From assembly GCF_003122215.1 (NCBI RefSeq), contig NZ_QEYD01000001.1:1-64000 (forward strand): a DNA stretch of 64,000 nt, read 5' to 3'. The first letter of the stretch is position 1; the number at the start of each line of letters is the position of its first letter. Of this stretch, positions 50,829 to 60,224 are shown in pieces. The position numbers and the translations under genes are program-made. Source of the stretch: Pararhodobacter marinus. GTDB lineage: Bacteria; Pseudomonadota; Alphaproteobacteria; Rhodobacterales; Rhodobacteraceae. The notes under the pieces were generated by a model. It was not told the origin of the DNA, did not search any database, and saw only the letters and a program-made list of their open reading frames with translations.

Positions 50829-52895
50829 ATGAGTGCCCTGGCCCCCCTTCTGAACCCCCGCAGCGTTGCCGTCGTCGGCGCCTCGAACGATCCCGCCAAG
50901 CTGACCGGCCGCCCCATCGCCTTTCTGCAAGAGCAGGGCTATGACGGCGCGATCTATCCGGTCAATCCGCGCTCGGAAACCGTGGCGGGGCTGAAGAGCT
51001 ATGCCAGCATCGCCGACCTTCCCGAAGCGCCCGATCTGGGCCTGATCTTGCTGGGCGCGAACCGGGTCATCGATGCGGTGCGCGACCTGTCGGGGCGCGG
51101 CTGCAAGGCGGCGGTGGTGCTGGCCTCGGGCTTTGGCGAGGCGGGCGAGGAGGGGCGCGCGCTGCAGGAGGAATTGCGCGCGGCGGCAGGGGGGATGCGC
51201 ATCCTGGGCCCCAATACCATCGGCCTGGTGAACCTGACCGACCGCATTCCGCTGACCGCCAGCGGTGCGATGGAGATGACCGATTTCCCGGTCGGCCATG
51301 TCGCCCTGCTGTCGCAAAGCGGCGGCATCCTGGGCTCGCTGCTGTCGAGGGCGGTGGCGCGGGGCATCGGGTTTTCGAAACTGGTCGCCACCGGCAACGA
51401 GGTGGATCTGGAGATCGCCGATTTCCTCGACGCGCTGGCCGACGATCCCGAGACGCGGGTCTGCGCGCTCTATCTGGAAACCATCCGTGACATCGACCGC
51501 TTCCGCAAGGCGGCGCGGCGGGTCATCGCGGCGGGCAAGACCATCGTCGCCTACAAGGTCGGGCGCTCGGAATCCGGCGCGCGGTCGGCGGTATCGCATA
51601 CCGGCGCTCTGGCCGGCGCCTATGAGGTTTACGAGGCGCTGTTTGCCCAGCTCGACATCCTGCAGGCGCAGAGCTTCAACGAACTCCTGGACCTACCCGC
51701 GGCGCTGGCGCAAGGACGGCGCATGGCGGGCAAACGCGTCGCCATCGTCACGTCGACCGGCGGCGCGGCGACGGTGGTCGCGGATAATGTCGGGCTGATC
51801 GGCCTCGACATGCCGGCGCCCGATGAGGAAACCGCCCGCAAGCTGCTGGCGCTGGAGCTGAAGGAAGCCTCGCTCGACCGTAACCCGATCGACGTGACGC
51901 TGGCCGGGCTGCGCCCCGATCTCTTCCGCGCGATCCTGAAGATTCTGGCGGAAAGCCCGTCCTACGACGCGATTGCCGTTGTTGCCGGCTCGTCCTCGAT
52001 TGCGCAGCCCGATCTGGTTGCCGCGCCGGTGCTGGATTCCATGGGCCTGACCGACAAGCCGATGCTGGTCTATGTCAGCCCCGAGGCGCCCAATATCGTC
52101 AACCACCTGAACCGCCGCGGCATTCCCGCCTTTGCCACGCCCGAAAGCTGCGCCGCGGCGCTGGCGGCGTTGACCCCGCGCGCGGCGAGCGACAACGGAC
52201 CCGTCTCCGACCTGCCCGAGGTCGATTGCTCGGACATCACCGCGGGATCCTTGAACGAGGCCGAAGCAAAGGCGCTGTTCGCCCGCTTCGGCGTACCCGT
52301 CACCCGCGAGATCACGGCCGAGACGCCCGAAGGCGCCGCCGCCGCTGCGGGCGATTTCTCCGCGCCGGTGGTGGTCAAGATCTTGTCCAGCGAGATCCTG
52401 CACAAATCCGAAGTCGGCGGGGTGGCGCTGAATGTCAGCCCGGATGCGGTGGGCGAAACCTGCCGCGCCATGCTGGAGCGAGTGAAGTCCCGAACTTCGG
52501 CGCGGGTCGACGGCTTTCTGGTGCAAGAGATGATCCACGGCGCGGTCGAGATGATCCTCGGCTTCAACCGCGATCCGCAGTTGGGTTCTTATGTGCTGCT
52601 GGGCGCGGGCGGGGTGACGACCGAGCTTTACAAGGATGTCGCCATCCGCCTGCTGCCCCTGACCCGCGAGAGCGCGCGCTCGATGATCGACGAGCTGATC
52701 TGCGGCGCCCTGCTCAAGGGGTTCCGCGGCCGCCCGCTGGCCGATGTCGAGGCGCTGGTCGCCACGATCCTCGCCTTCGCCGGCATGGTTCAGGCACTTG
52801 GCGACCGTCTGCAGGAGGCCGAGATCAACCCGGTCTTCGTGCTGCCGCAGGGCCAAGGCGCGCGGGCGGGTGACAGTCTGGTTGTGCTGAACTGA
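50829..52895 (+). CDS. NDP-forming acyl-CoA synthetase (fused alpha-beta), ligase 3
   Basis: A 688-residue enzyme of the ADP-forming acetyl-CoA synthetase family: SVAVVGASNDPAKL near residue 13, LLSQSGGILGSLL, the phospho-His loop VSHTGALAGAYEV (the closest of the three to classical ACD), and an ATP-grasp domain with HKSEVGGVAL ending AEINPVFV. It activates an acid to its CoA ester. Strong hairpin at 52904 follows. Gene order crotonase-ligase-hydrolase suggests that the acyl-CoA is hydrated and then hydrolysed or cleaved. Confidence 0.9.
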   Translation: MSALAPLLNPRSVAVVGASNDPAKLTGRPIAFLQEQGYDGAIYPVNPRSETVAGLKSYASIADLPEAPDLGLILLGANRVIDAVRDLSGRGCKAAVVLASGFGEAGEEGRALQEELRAAAGGMRILGPNTIGLVNLTDRIPLTASGAMEMTDFPVGHVALLSQSGGILGSLLSRAVARGIGFSKLVATGNEVDLEIADFLDALADDPETRVCALYLETIRDIDRFRKAARRVIAAGKTIVAYKVGRSESGARSAVSHTGALAGAYEVYEALFAQLDILQAQSFNELLDLPAALAQGRRMAGKRVAIVTSTGGAATVVADNVGLIGLDMPAPDEETARKLLALELKEASLDRNPIDVTLAGLRPDLFRAILKILAESPSYDAIAVVAGSSSIAQPDLVAAPVLDSMGLTDKPMLVYVSPEAPNIVNHLNRRGIPAFATPESCAAALAALTPRAASDNGPVSDLPEVDCSDITAGSLNEAEAKALFARFGVPVTREITAETPEGAAAAAGDFSAPVVVKILSSEILHKSEVGGVALNVSPDAVGETCRAMLERVKSRTSARVDGFLVQEMIHGAVEMILGFNRDPQLGSYVLLGAGGVTTELYKDVAIRLLPLTRESARSMIDELICGALLKGFRGRPLADVEALVATILAFAGMVQALGDRLQEAEINPVFVLPQGQGARAGDSLVVLN

Positions 52896-52903
52896 CGGAC
52901 TTC

Positions 52904-52929
52904 GCGCGGGCCGGCACCCCGGCCCGCGC
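52904..52929 (+). terminator. Perfect 11-base-pair hairpin after ligase 3
   Basis: GCGCGGGCCGG / CCGGCCCGCGC with a CACC loop, immediately followed by the hydrolase leader. No T-run. Probably an attenuator or transcript-end signal between ligase 3 and the hydrolase-AbrB pair. Confidence 0.65.
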
Positions 52930-52949
52930 CGCTATGAAGGCGGATAGAC

Positions 52950-53765
52950 GTGACCCAGCCGCGCGACCTGGCCTATGACGCCGATCCCGAAAGCGACCGG
53001 CCGCCGCTGCTGATGGTGCATGGCTTCCTGTCCAGCCGCCAGCAATGGCTGCCCAATGCCGCCCTGTCGCGAGATTTTCGGCTGGTGCGCGTCGATCTCC
53101 CGGGACACGGCGCCTCGCCCCCGCCGCGGAATGCGGGCGAGGCCAGCCCCGAGTATCTGGTGGGCCAGCTCGACCGCCTGCGTCAGGCGTTGGACATAGA
53201 GCGCTGGCATCTCTGCGGCCACAGTTTCGGCGCCGGGCTGACCCTGCGCTATGCGCTGGACTTCCCCCACCATTGCGGGGGCCATGTCTTCACCAACGCC
53301 AATGCCGCGCTGCGCGGTGCTCTCACCGAGGCCGAGCGCGCGGCCTATGCCGCGCAACTGGCCGATCTGCGGGCCGGGGGCGCGCCGGCGCTGGCGCGGA
53401 TGCGCTATCATCCCCGACATGCGCGGGGCCTCGACCCCGCTTTGCAGGCGCGGCTGGTTGCCGATGCCGACAAGGTCGACCCTGAGGGTTTTGCGCTGCT
53501 GCTGGAGCATGTCCTGCCCCGGCTTTCCGTGCGCGAGCGGCTGGAAGGGCTGCGGGTGCCGGTGCTGCTGGTCAACGGTCTGCGCGAGCGGCGCTTCCAG
53601 CCGCTCCGCCACTGGCTGGCCGGGGCGCAGCCGCGGATCCGTATCCTCGATCTCGACGGCGGCCATTCGATCAACCTTGACTGCGCCGGCGCGTTCAACG
53701 AGGCGGTGCGGGATTTCCTGCTGCCGCTCACCACCGACGCCCTAAAGGACCCGCCCCATGCATAG
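52950..53765 (+). CDS. Alpha/beta hydrolase
   Basis: A 271-residue alpha/beta hydrolase: LLMVHGFLSSRQQW (oxyanion hole), DLPGHGAS, nucleophile elbow GHSFGAG (about residue 91) and GGHSINLDCAGAFN with the catalytic His. The acid is probably the Asp in the NGLRERR or adjacent loop region, not certain. GTG start at 52950 after GAAGGCGG. Similar to MhpC/MenH-like or lactone hydrolases; it might cleave an enol-lactone, ester or acyl-CoA. Overlaps the AbrB gene by eight bases. Confidence 0.85.
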   Translation: MTQPRDLAYDADPESDRPPLLMVHGFLSSRQQWLPNAALSRDFRLVRVDLPGHGASPPPRNAGEASPEYLVGQLDRLRQALDIERWHLCGHSFGAGLTLRYALDFPHHCGGHVFTNANAALRGALTEAERAAYAAQLADLRAGGAPALARMRYHPRHARGLDPALQARLVADADKVDPEGFALLLEHVLPRLSVRERLEGLRVPVLLVNGLRERRFQPLRHWLAGAQPRIRILDLDGGHSINLDCAGAFNEAVRDFLLPLTTDALKDPPHA

Positions 53766-54813
53766 ACTGGCCCCGCTGACCTGGCTGCTTCCGCTCTACG
53801 CCGCGGGGGCGCTGGCGGGCTGGGCCTTTGCCGGGGCGCGGATGCCGCTGCCCTGGATGCTGGGGCCGCTGTTCCTGACCGGACTTCTGTATCTGAGCGG
53901 CAAGCTGGATCGAAAGGTGCCGGTCATCACCCGCCCCTTCGGCCAGATGACGGTGGCGGCGCAGGTCGGGCTGGCCTTCTCGCCGCAGGCCTTCGCCGCG
54001 CTGCTGTCGCTGGCGCCACTGCTGGTCGGCACCGCGCTGCTGACCGGGATCACGGCGCTGACCGTGGGCTATCTGCTGGCCCGGCGCTCGCGATTGCCGC
54101 TGGCGCAGGCGGTGCTGGCGACCTTTCCCACCAGCCCGGTCGAGGCCGCGGTGCTGGCGGAGCGCCATGGCTTCGAACCCGCGCCGGTGGTTCTGGCACA
54201 GACCATCCGCATCGCGCTGGTCGTGTTCAGCGTGCCCATGGCCATCTATGCCATCGACGGCTGGCCCGAGCGAGCACCTGTCGCGGGCAACGGGGTCTTT
54301 GATCCGATGGGCTGGACGCTTCTGGCGCTGATCGCCCTGGTCGGGGCGCGGCTCTTTCGTTTGCTGGGCCTATCCAACCCGTACTTTCTGGGGCCGCTGA
54401 TGGTGGTGGCGGCGATCAGCGCCTTCGGGGTCGATCTCGCTGCCTTCCCCGCGCCGCTGATGGCCATGGCGCAGATCGTGCTGGGGACATGGCTGGGCTC
54501 GACCTTCCGGCGCGAGATCTTCGTGGGGGGCGGACGGCAGGTGCTCACGCTTCTGGGCAATGCAGCACTTCTTCTGGCCATCGTCTCGGGTTTCGCGCTG
54601 GGTCTGGCGCGGCTGGCCGGTCAGCCCTGGGAAGTGCTTGTGCTGGGTGCTGCGCCGGGCGGCGTCACCGAGATGGCGCTGACGGCGAAATATCTCGGCA
54701 CCGATCTGGCGCTGGTGACGGCGTTTCAGCTCACGCGCATCGTGCTCTTCATGCCCAACATGCCCTGGATCGTGGCACTGGTGAACCGCATGGAACACCG
54801 GGACCCTCGCTGA
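53758..54813 (+). CDS. AbrB-family membrane protein (PF05145 type permease)
   Basis: A 351-residue polytopic protein with about ten hydrophobic segments and the internal duplication of this family: MPLPWMLGPLFLTGL in the first half and NPYFLGPLMVVAAISAFG in the second, and GAAPGGVTEMALTAKYLGTD (in part) near the end. Members are linked to ammonia- or carboxylate-associated transport, with functions mostly unproven. Overlap with the hydrolase suggests cotranscription, so it might import or export a pathway intermediate. Confidence 0.82.
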   Translation: MHRLAPLTWLLPLYAAGALAGWAFAGARMPLPWMLGPLFLTGLLYLSGKLDRKVPVITRPFGQMTVAAQVGLAFSPQAFAALLSLAPLLVGTALLTGITALTVGYLLARRSRLPLAQAVLATFPTSPVEAAVLAERHGFEPAPVVLAQTIRIALVVFSVPMAIYAIDGWPERAPVAGNGVFDPMGWTLLALIALVGARLFRLLGLSNPYFLGPLMVVAAISAFGVDLAAFPAPLMAMAQIVLGTWLGSTFRREIFVGGGRQVLTLLGNAALLLAIVSGFALGLARLAGQPWEVLVLGAAPGGVTEMALTAKYLGTDLALVTAFQLTRIVLFMPNMPWIVALVNRMEHRDPR

Positions 54814-54962
54814 AGGCGCACAACTCTCTTGTATCGCAAGCCGGTAGACCCGATAACAACAGGCGGACAATCGCTCGTCCGGGAGGAGATGATGGGGACC
54901 TGCAGTCTCATCAACTGGGACACCGGCCATGGGAAGCGCGACGACGGGGGCGGGCTCGACCG

Positions 54963-55856
54963 TTGAAGACCCCGTTCCCCCCGCTGAACCCGCTGAAGAC
55001 CTTCGAGGTCGCCGCCCGGCTGAGCAATCTCACCCTGGCGGCCGAAGAGCTGGGCGTCAGCCAGGTCGCCGTCAGCCGTCAGGTGCGTGTGCTCGAGGAA
55101 TTCCTGGGTGTCACGCTGTTCAAGCGCCTGCACCGGGGGCTGGAGCTGACCGATGAGGGCAAGCTCTTGGCCAACGGCATTTCCCGCGCCTTTCAGGACA
55201 TCCACAACGCCACGCGGCTGGTTTCGCGTCGGGGTCGGCGCGACATTCTGGCGATCCAGTCCTATACGACCTTCTCGCAGCGCTGGCTGATCCCTCGGCT
55301 GACGGATTTCCACGACGCCTTTCCGCGCATCGAGATCCGGCTCAGCTCGTCCATCGCGCCCGTCGATTTCGAGACCCAGAATCTCGATGCGGCGATCCGG
55401 GCGGGCAAGGGCGACTGGCCCGACCTGCATAGCGAAAAGCTCACGGATATCGAGCTGACCCCGATCTGCTCACCCGCCTTCCAGAAACAGCACAAGCTGC
55501 GCGTGCCCGACGATCTGCGCCGCGTGCGGCTGTTGCATTCCATGGCGCGGCCGACGGATTGGGCAGCCTGGATCAAGCGGGTCGGTGCCAATGTCGATCC
55601 CGACCCCGGCATCCGTTTTGAAAGCTCGGCCCTGGCCTATGAGGCGGCGGCGATGGATAGCGGTGTCGCGCTGGCGGTGAAGGTCTTCGTGCGCCAGAAT
55701 CTGCAGAACGGCACGCTGGTCGCGCCCTTCGACGCGTCCTGCTACAGCGGCGAGGGGTATTTCCTGACTTGGCCCACGGCGATCCCGCCCTCGCAACCGC
55801 TGATGAAATTTCTTGACTGGATGCGCCAGCAGCTTGCCTCGGACACCGATGCCTGA
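54963..55856 (+). CDS. LysR-family regulator, GcvA-like (intact paralogue)
   Basis: A 297-residue LTTR: HTH at about residues 8-66 (NPLKTFEVAARLSNLTLAAE and VSQVAVSRQVRVLEEFLG), and a periplasmic-binding-like effector domain with LHSMARPTDWAAW. No ATG is available in frame; the TTG at 54963 fits the usual distance to the HTH. The GcvA-type N-terminus (PPLN-LK-FE-AAR) is clear. It follows the AbrB gene in the same direction and faces its frameshifted paralogue tail to tail. It probably controls the 44859-54813 genes or the pair's own neighbours. Confidence 0.82.
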   Translation: MKTPFPPLNPLKTFEVAARLSNLTLAAEELGVSQVAVSRQVRVLEEFLGVTLFKRLHRGLELTDEGKLLANGISRAFQDIHNATRLVSRRGRRDILAIQSYTTFSQRWLIPRLTDFHDAFPRIEIRLSSSIAPVDFETQNLDAAIRAGKGDWPDLHSEKLTDIELTPICSPAFQKQHKLRVPDDLRRVRLLHSMARPTDWAAWIKRVGANVDPDPGIRFESSALAYEAAAMDSGVALAVKVFVRQNLQNGTLVAPFDASCYSGEGYFLTWPTAIPPSQPLMKFLDWMRQQLASDTDA

Positions 55857-55881
55857 CCCTGTCGGCTGAGCCGGTGACCCG

Positions 55882-56846
55882 TCACTCCGGTTGATCAGGC
55901 ACCACCACATCGGGAGCCGTCTTCCCCTGCGCCGCGGCCTCGGCGGCGGCGGTTTCAGCGGCGATCTGGGCCAGGATCCAGTCGAGGAATTTCAGCAGCG
56001 GTTGCGAGGGCGTGCGCTCGCGCGGCCATGTCAGGTAATAGCTCTCGCCAGTCCGGCAGCCATGATCAAAGGGGATCACCAGAAGCCCGCCCTTGATCTG
56101 GCCCTGCACGAAATGCCGGTTGGCGACGGCCACGCCCAGCCCCATCATCGCCCCCTCATAGGCCAGCGAGCTGTTTTCGAAGAGAAGCCGGTTGCGCGGC
56201 TCGAACCCGGCCTGCGCCGAGTCCAGCCATTTGCGCCAGTCGTCGGGCCGGGCCATGGAATGCAGCAGCTTCACGCGGGCCAGATCCTTGACGTCCCGCA
56301 GGTCGTTCTCGGCCATGAAAGCGGGCGAGCAGACCGGCACCAGTTCCATATCCGCCAGTTTCTCGGCATGCAGCTCGGGCCAGTTGCCGCCGCCGCCGCG
56401 GATCGCCGCATCCATATTGTCGGTGGCGAAATCCGCGGGCAAAGGGGACGAGGACAGCCGCACCTCGATGCGCGGATGCGCGGCATGGAAGGCAGCAGAC
56501 GCGGCATCAGCCAGCGGTGCGACAGCGTAACATAGGGTTGAATCGCCAGGATATTCCGCTGCCCCCGGCGAGAGACATGGCGGGTCGCGGTCTCGATCTG
56601 CTCGAAGGCCTTGCCGATGCCGTTATAAAGCGCCTTGCCCTCGCGCGTCAGCTCGATCCCCCGGCTCTGGCGGCGGAACAGCGTGACTTCCAGGAAATCC
56701 TCCAGCCCCCGCACCTGCCGGCTGACCGCTACCTGGCTGACATTCAGCTCGTCGGCGGCCTCGGTCAGGCTTTCATGGCGCGCGGCGGCCTCGAAAGCCT
56801 TCAGTGGATTCATCGGAGGAAGCGCGCGGCGCGAGCTGTTGGTCAT
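55882..56846 (-). pseudogene. LysR-family regulator, GcvA-like, interrupted by a frameshift
   Basis: From the ATG at 56846 (MTNSSRRALPPMNPLKAFEAAAR...) the HTH and linker are intact up to SHRWLMPRL. Then the frame moves by one base near 56491-56501 and continues as AFHAAHPRIEVRLSSSPLP to the natural end VVVPDQPE. The intact paralogue shows SQRWLIPRLTDFHDAFPRIE at the same place, so one base is missing here. HTH and effector domains would be separated. It might be a sequencing error or a real loss; otherwise both halves are well preserved. Confidence 0.85.
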
Positions 56847-56966
56847 CGGGATCCTGCCCTGCATCTGCGTCGCGCCCTGCCTGACCGGGCAAGGCGCGAA
56901 GGTCGAAAACGACCTGCGAATACTGCGATGCGCCTCGGAAGGCGTCAAGGGCCCGCCCCGCCGGCT

Positions 56967-58663
56967 TCAGATACCGAAGGGCAGCCCGCAAGAGGCGTCG
57001 ACGGGGCTTTGCCCCCGAAAGGGGATCCTGCCGGTCAGCGCCTCGACCAACGCTTCCTGCACCGGCAGGACGGCGGCATAGGCGTTTATGTAGGTCGGGC
57101 ATTCCGGCATGTGGAACAGCAGGAAGGGCGACCCGAGCGAGACATAGAGCGTCGGCAGGTGGTGCCACATCCGCTGCATGGTCAGGGGAAAGCGGCCGTG
57201 CAGCTTTTGCCAATGCGGACCCAGCACTTCCTTGCCCGACAGACCCTCGTCGGCCATCAGATAAAGGCCGACATCCTGCCCCTCGGGGTTCAGGGGTTCG
57301 CCCGGCACTGCGCGGGTGACGATGAAGCCGCGGTCTTCCAGCATCCGGGCGATCTGCAGCGCCGGCATCGGGGCCGAGGGGCGGTGCGCTCAGGCAATTC
57401 GGCCAGCAGGATGCGGCGATGGCGCTCGGGCGAGAGGGGCAGCAGGTTCTGGCGGTCCTTGACCAGCGTGAGCGCCTGTTCCGAGACCCCGCGCGACCAT
57501 TCCCCATGCTCCTCGGTGCCCAGCATGAGGCCACGGGCGGCCTCGGACGGCAGCGGATCGCCGCCGCGATGCAGGCCCATCGAGGCCTTCAGCGCCAGCA
57601 CCCGCAGCACCGCCTCGTCCAGCCGTTGTTGCGAAAGCGCCCCGGTTTCGAGGCCTGCGCGCAGGAACCCGATATCTTCTTCGATCTCCTGCGGGAACAG
57701 CAGGAGGTCGCGGCCGCTTTCGATGCAACGCGGCACCAGATCAGCGCGAGCCCCCCGGGCGGTGAAGCCCACCATCCCCGTCGCATCCGACACGATCACC
57801 CCGTTGAAGCCCAGCTCGCCCCGCAGCAATCCCTGCAGAAGGTCAGCGTTCAGCGAGGCGGGCTGTTCCGGCCCGGCAAGCTCGGCCTCGCCCCGTTCGG
57901 CGGCATAGGCGGCCAGGGTGATATGCCCGGCCATGATCAGCCGCGCATCACGCGCAATCGCGGCCTCGTAGATGCGCCCGAAGCTGGCGCGCCATTCGGG
58001 CATCTGCATCGAATTATGCGTGGTCACGAAATGCTGGTCGCGCTCGTCCAGCCCGTCGCCGGGGAAATGCTTGACGCAGGCCACCATGCCATTGTCGTGC
58101 ATCCCCTCGATATAGGCGGTCACATAATCGAGAGTCTGCTGAACCCCGGCGCTGAAGGCGCGGGTATTGACCACGTTCGAGCGGAAATTCAGCGCCAGGT
58201 CCGCCACCGGCGTCCAACTGATGCCGAAGCCCAGAAAACCGGCCTCGCGCGCGGCCAGCGCACCCATGCGCCAGGCGTTCTGCGTCTCCCCTGTGGCGGC
58301 GACGGCCATCTGGTTGGGAAAGGGCGTGCCCGCCTTGACGCTGGCCTTTTCCGACATCTCGATATCGCCGGTCAGCAGCGGCGGGATGGCGCATTGCGCG
58401 AAAAGGTGCCGGGCCGAGCGGCGCAAATCCGCCTCGGCATAGCTGGGAAAGCGGTGCATGCCGCCCAGCCCCCGCGCGGCCAGCGCATCGAGCGCATCCT
58501 CTGACAGGTCGCGGCAGGCGGGGATGACGATCTGCGCCAGCTTCGCTTCAGTCTCCATGCCGGCATGGGTCCGGCGCACCCAGTCGACGGCCTCGGCATC
58601 CAGGTGAAAGGGCGCCGCCATCAGATGGGCGTTGGTGAGGTTGTTTGCGGGGGCTATGGTCAT
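56967..58663 (-). pseudogene. Glycoside hydrolase family 3 (beta-N-acetylhexosaminidase/glucosidase-like), frameshifted
   Basis: The GH3 catalytic domain is intact: LLTGDIE, ACVKHFPGDG (Lys198-His199) and the nucleophile Asp293 in GVIVSDATGM. The C-terminal sandwich domain (ALTLVKDRQNLLPL) is entered, but at the G-run 57378-57381 one base is missing and the frame jumps from ELPERTAP to SAPMPALQIARMLEDRGF, which continues to a natural end at 56967. A repaired product would be about 565 residues. Homopolymer location makes sequencing error possible. It converges on the LysR pseudogene's upstream side and is divergent from the CaiB gene. Confidence 0.85.
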
Positions 58664-58848
58664 CGATGCCTGCGCTGCAAGGGGGTCTTCCTCTGACTAT
58701 AGCCACCACGCCGGCGGGCTTAAGGGCGGAATAGTCAGGCCTGCGCGAACTTTTGGGCCGTGGAAACCGGGGCCCTGGTCGGGGAAGCTGGGGGGTGAAG
58801 GGTCTCGCCGCCACAACGCCCGAGCCCGCTGCAAATCAGGAGAAGAGC

Positions 58849-60042
58849 ATGACCAGAGCTTTCGAGGGCTACCGGATCGTCGACACGACCCATGTGCTGG
58901 CCGGCCCTTTCGCGGCCTTCCAGCTGGCGACTTTGGGCGCCGAGGTGATCAAGGTCGAGAAGCCCGACGAACCCGACCAGGCCCGCGCGCAGGGGCCGGA
59001 CCGGGCGATGAACGATGCCGGCATGGGCACCGCCTTTCTGGGCCAGGGGTCGAACAAGGATTGCATCGCGCTGAACCTCAAGCACCTCGAGGGGCGCGAG
59101 GCCATGCTGCGGCTTCTCGATACCGCCGATGTACTGGTTGAGAATTACCGCCCGGGCGCTTTCGAGGCGCTGGGTCTGGGCTATGACGTCCTGAAAGCCC
59201 GCAATCCGCGGCTGATCTATTGCTCGCTCTCGGCCTTCGGTTCGACCGGGCCGCGGCGCGAATTGCGCGGCTATGACAATGTCATCCAGGCGTTTTCCGG
59301 CATCATGGCGATGACCGGCGACGATCCCGCGAAGCCATTCAAATCCGGCGCGCCGGTGATGGATTACGCGGCCGGCACCACCGCCGCCTATGCCATCGCC
59401 GCTGCCCTGTTGCAGCGCGAGCGCAATGGTGGGCAGGGGACGCGTATCGACGTATCGATGCTGGATGTGGCGCTCTTGTTCTCCACCTCGCATGTCGCCT
59501 CGTATTACTGGGGCGGCAACGTGCCCAAGGCCAAGGGCAACACCTTCCCCTTCGCCACGATCGGCATGTATCACGCCTCGGACGCACCGGTGATGGTGGC
59601 CGCCTCGAACCTGCGCCAGCAGCGCCGGCTCTGGACCCTGCTGGGCCGGCCGGAACTGGCCAAGGACAACAACAACCAGCGGCTGGACGACCATCCCCGC
59701 GAAAGCGCCGCGCTGGCCGAGGTGATCGGCACAAAGCCGGCGGCGCATTGGGAGGAATTCCTGCAATCGAACGGTATCCCCTGCGCCCGCATCCGGCGTC
59801 TGGACGAGGCGCTGGCCGATCCGCAGGTACAGGCGCGCCGCGCGCTGCATCGCTTTGACGGACCAGCCGGCACCCCCGAGGGCATGACCACGACGCTGGC
59901 CGGTTTCACCTTCGCCGAGGGGGGCCCGACGCTGAGCCGTCCGCCGCAGCCGCACGGGGCGCAGACCGACGAGATCCTGACCAGCCTCGGCTATGACGCG
60001 GCGGCGATTGCGGCGCTCAGAGACGCCGGCGCCATCGGCTGA
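58849..60042 (+). CDS. CaiB/BaiF family (class III) CoA-transferase
   Basis: A 397-residue class III CoA-transferase: YRIVDTTHVLAGPFAAFQLA, LGAEVIKVE, TADVLVENYRPGAFE, FGSTGPRRELRGYDN and APVMDYAAGTTAAYA, where the Asp is the expected catalytic aspartate. CAGGAGAAGAGC is a good ribosome site for the ATG at 58849. It swaps CoA between acids. It is distinct from the 14162 homologue. No obvious partner enzyme is adjacent; the next genes encode a sugar-type ABC transporter. Confidence 0.9.
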   Translation: MTRAFEGYRIVDTTHVLAGPFAAFQLATLGAEVIKVEKPDEPDQARAQGPDRAMNDAGMGTAFLGQGSNKDCIALNLKHLEGREAMLRLLDTADVLVENYRPGAFEALGLGYDVLKARNPRLIYCSLSAFGSTGPRRELRGYDNVIQAFSGIMAMTGDDPAKPFKSGAPVMDYAAGTTAAYAIAAALLQRERNGGQGTRIDVSMLDVALLFSTSHVASYYWGGNVPKAKGNTFPFATIGMYHASDAPVMVAASNLRQQRRLWTLLGRPELAKDNNNQRLDDHPRESAALAEVIGTKPAAHWEEFLQSNGIPCARIRRLDEALADPQVQARRALHRFDGPAGTPEGMTTTLAGFTFAEGGPTLSRPPQPHGAQTDEILTSLGYDAAAIAALRDAGAIG

Positions 60043-60224
60043 GCGCGATTACCACTCGCAAAAGCCACGTAATTTCAGAGGCATGTACAAAATGTTTCAC
60101 ATCAGCAAAGTTCGCCTGCATTGACCCAAAGCCCCCTCTGACGGACCCTTGCAGACAGAAGAACGCGGCACCTGGCACAGTTCAGCATCCGCGCCGACAT
60201 CCAGCAATCAGGAGGAAGAACCCC

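Noticed and set aside
55857-55889. Inverted repeat between the convergent LysR genes as a terminator
   Set aside because: Stem is imperfect (CCGGTGAC / GTCAC-CCGG with a two-base bulge) and there is no T-run on either strand.
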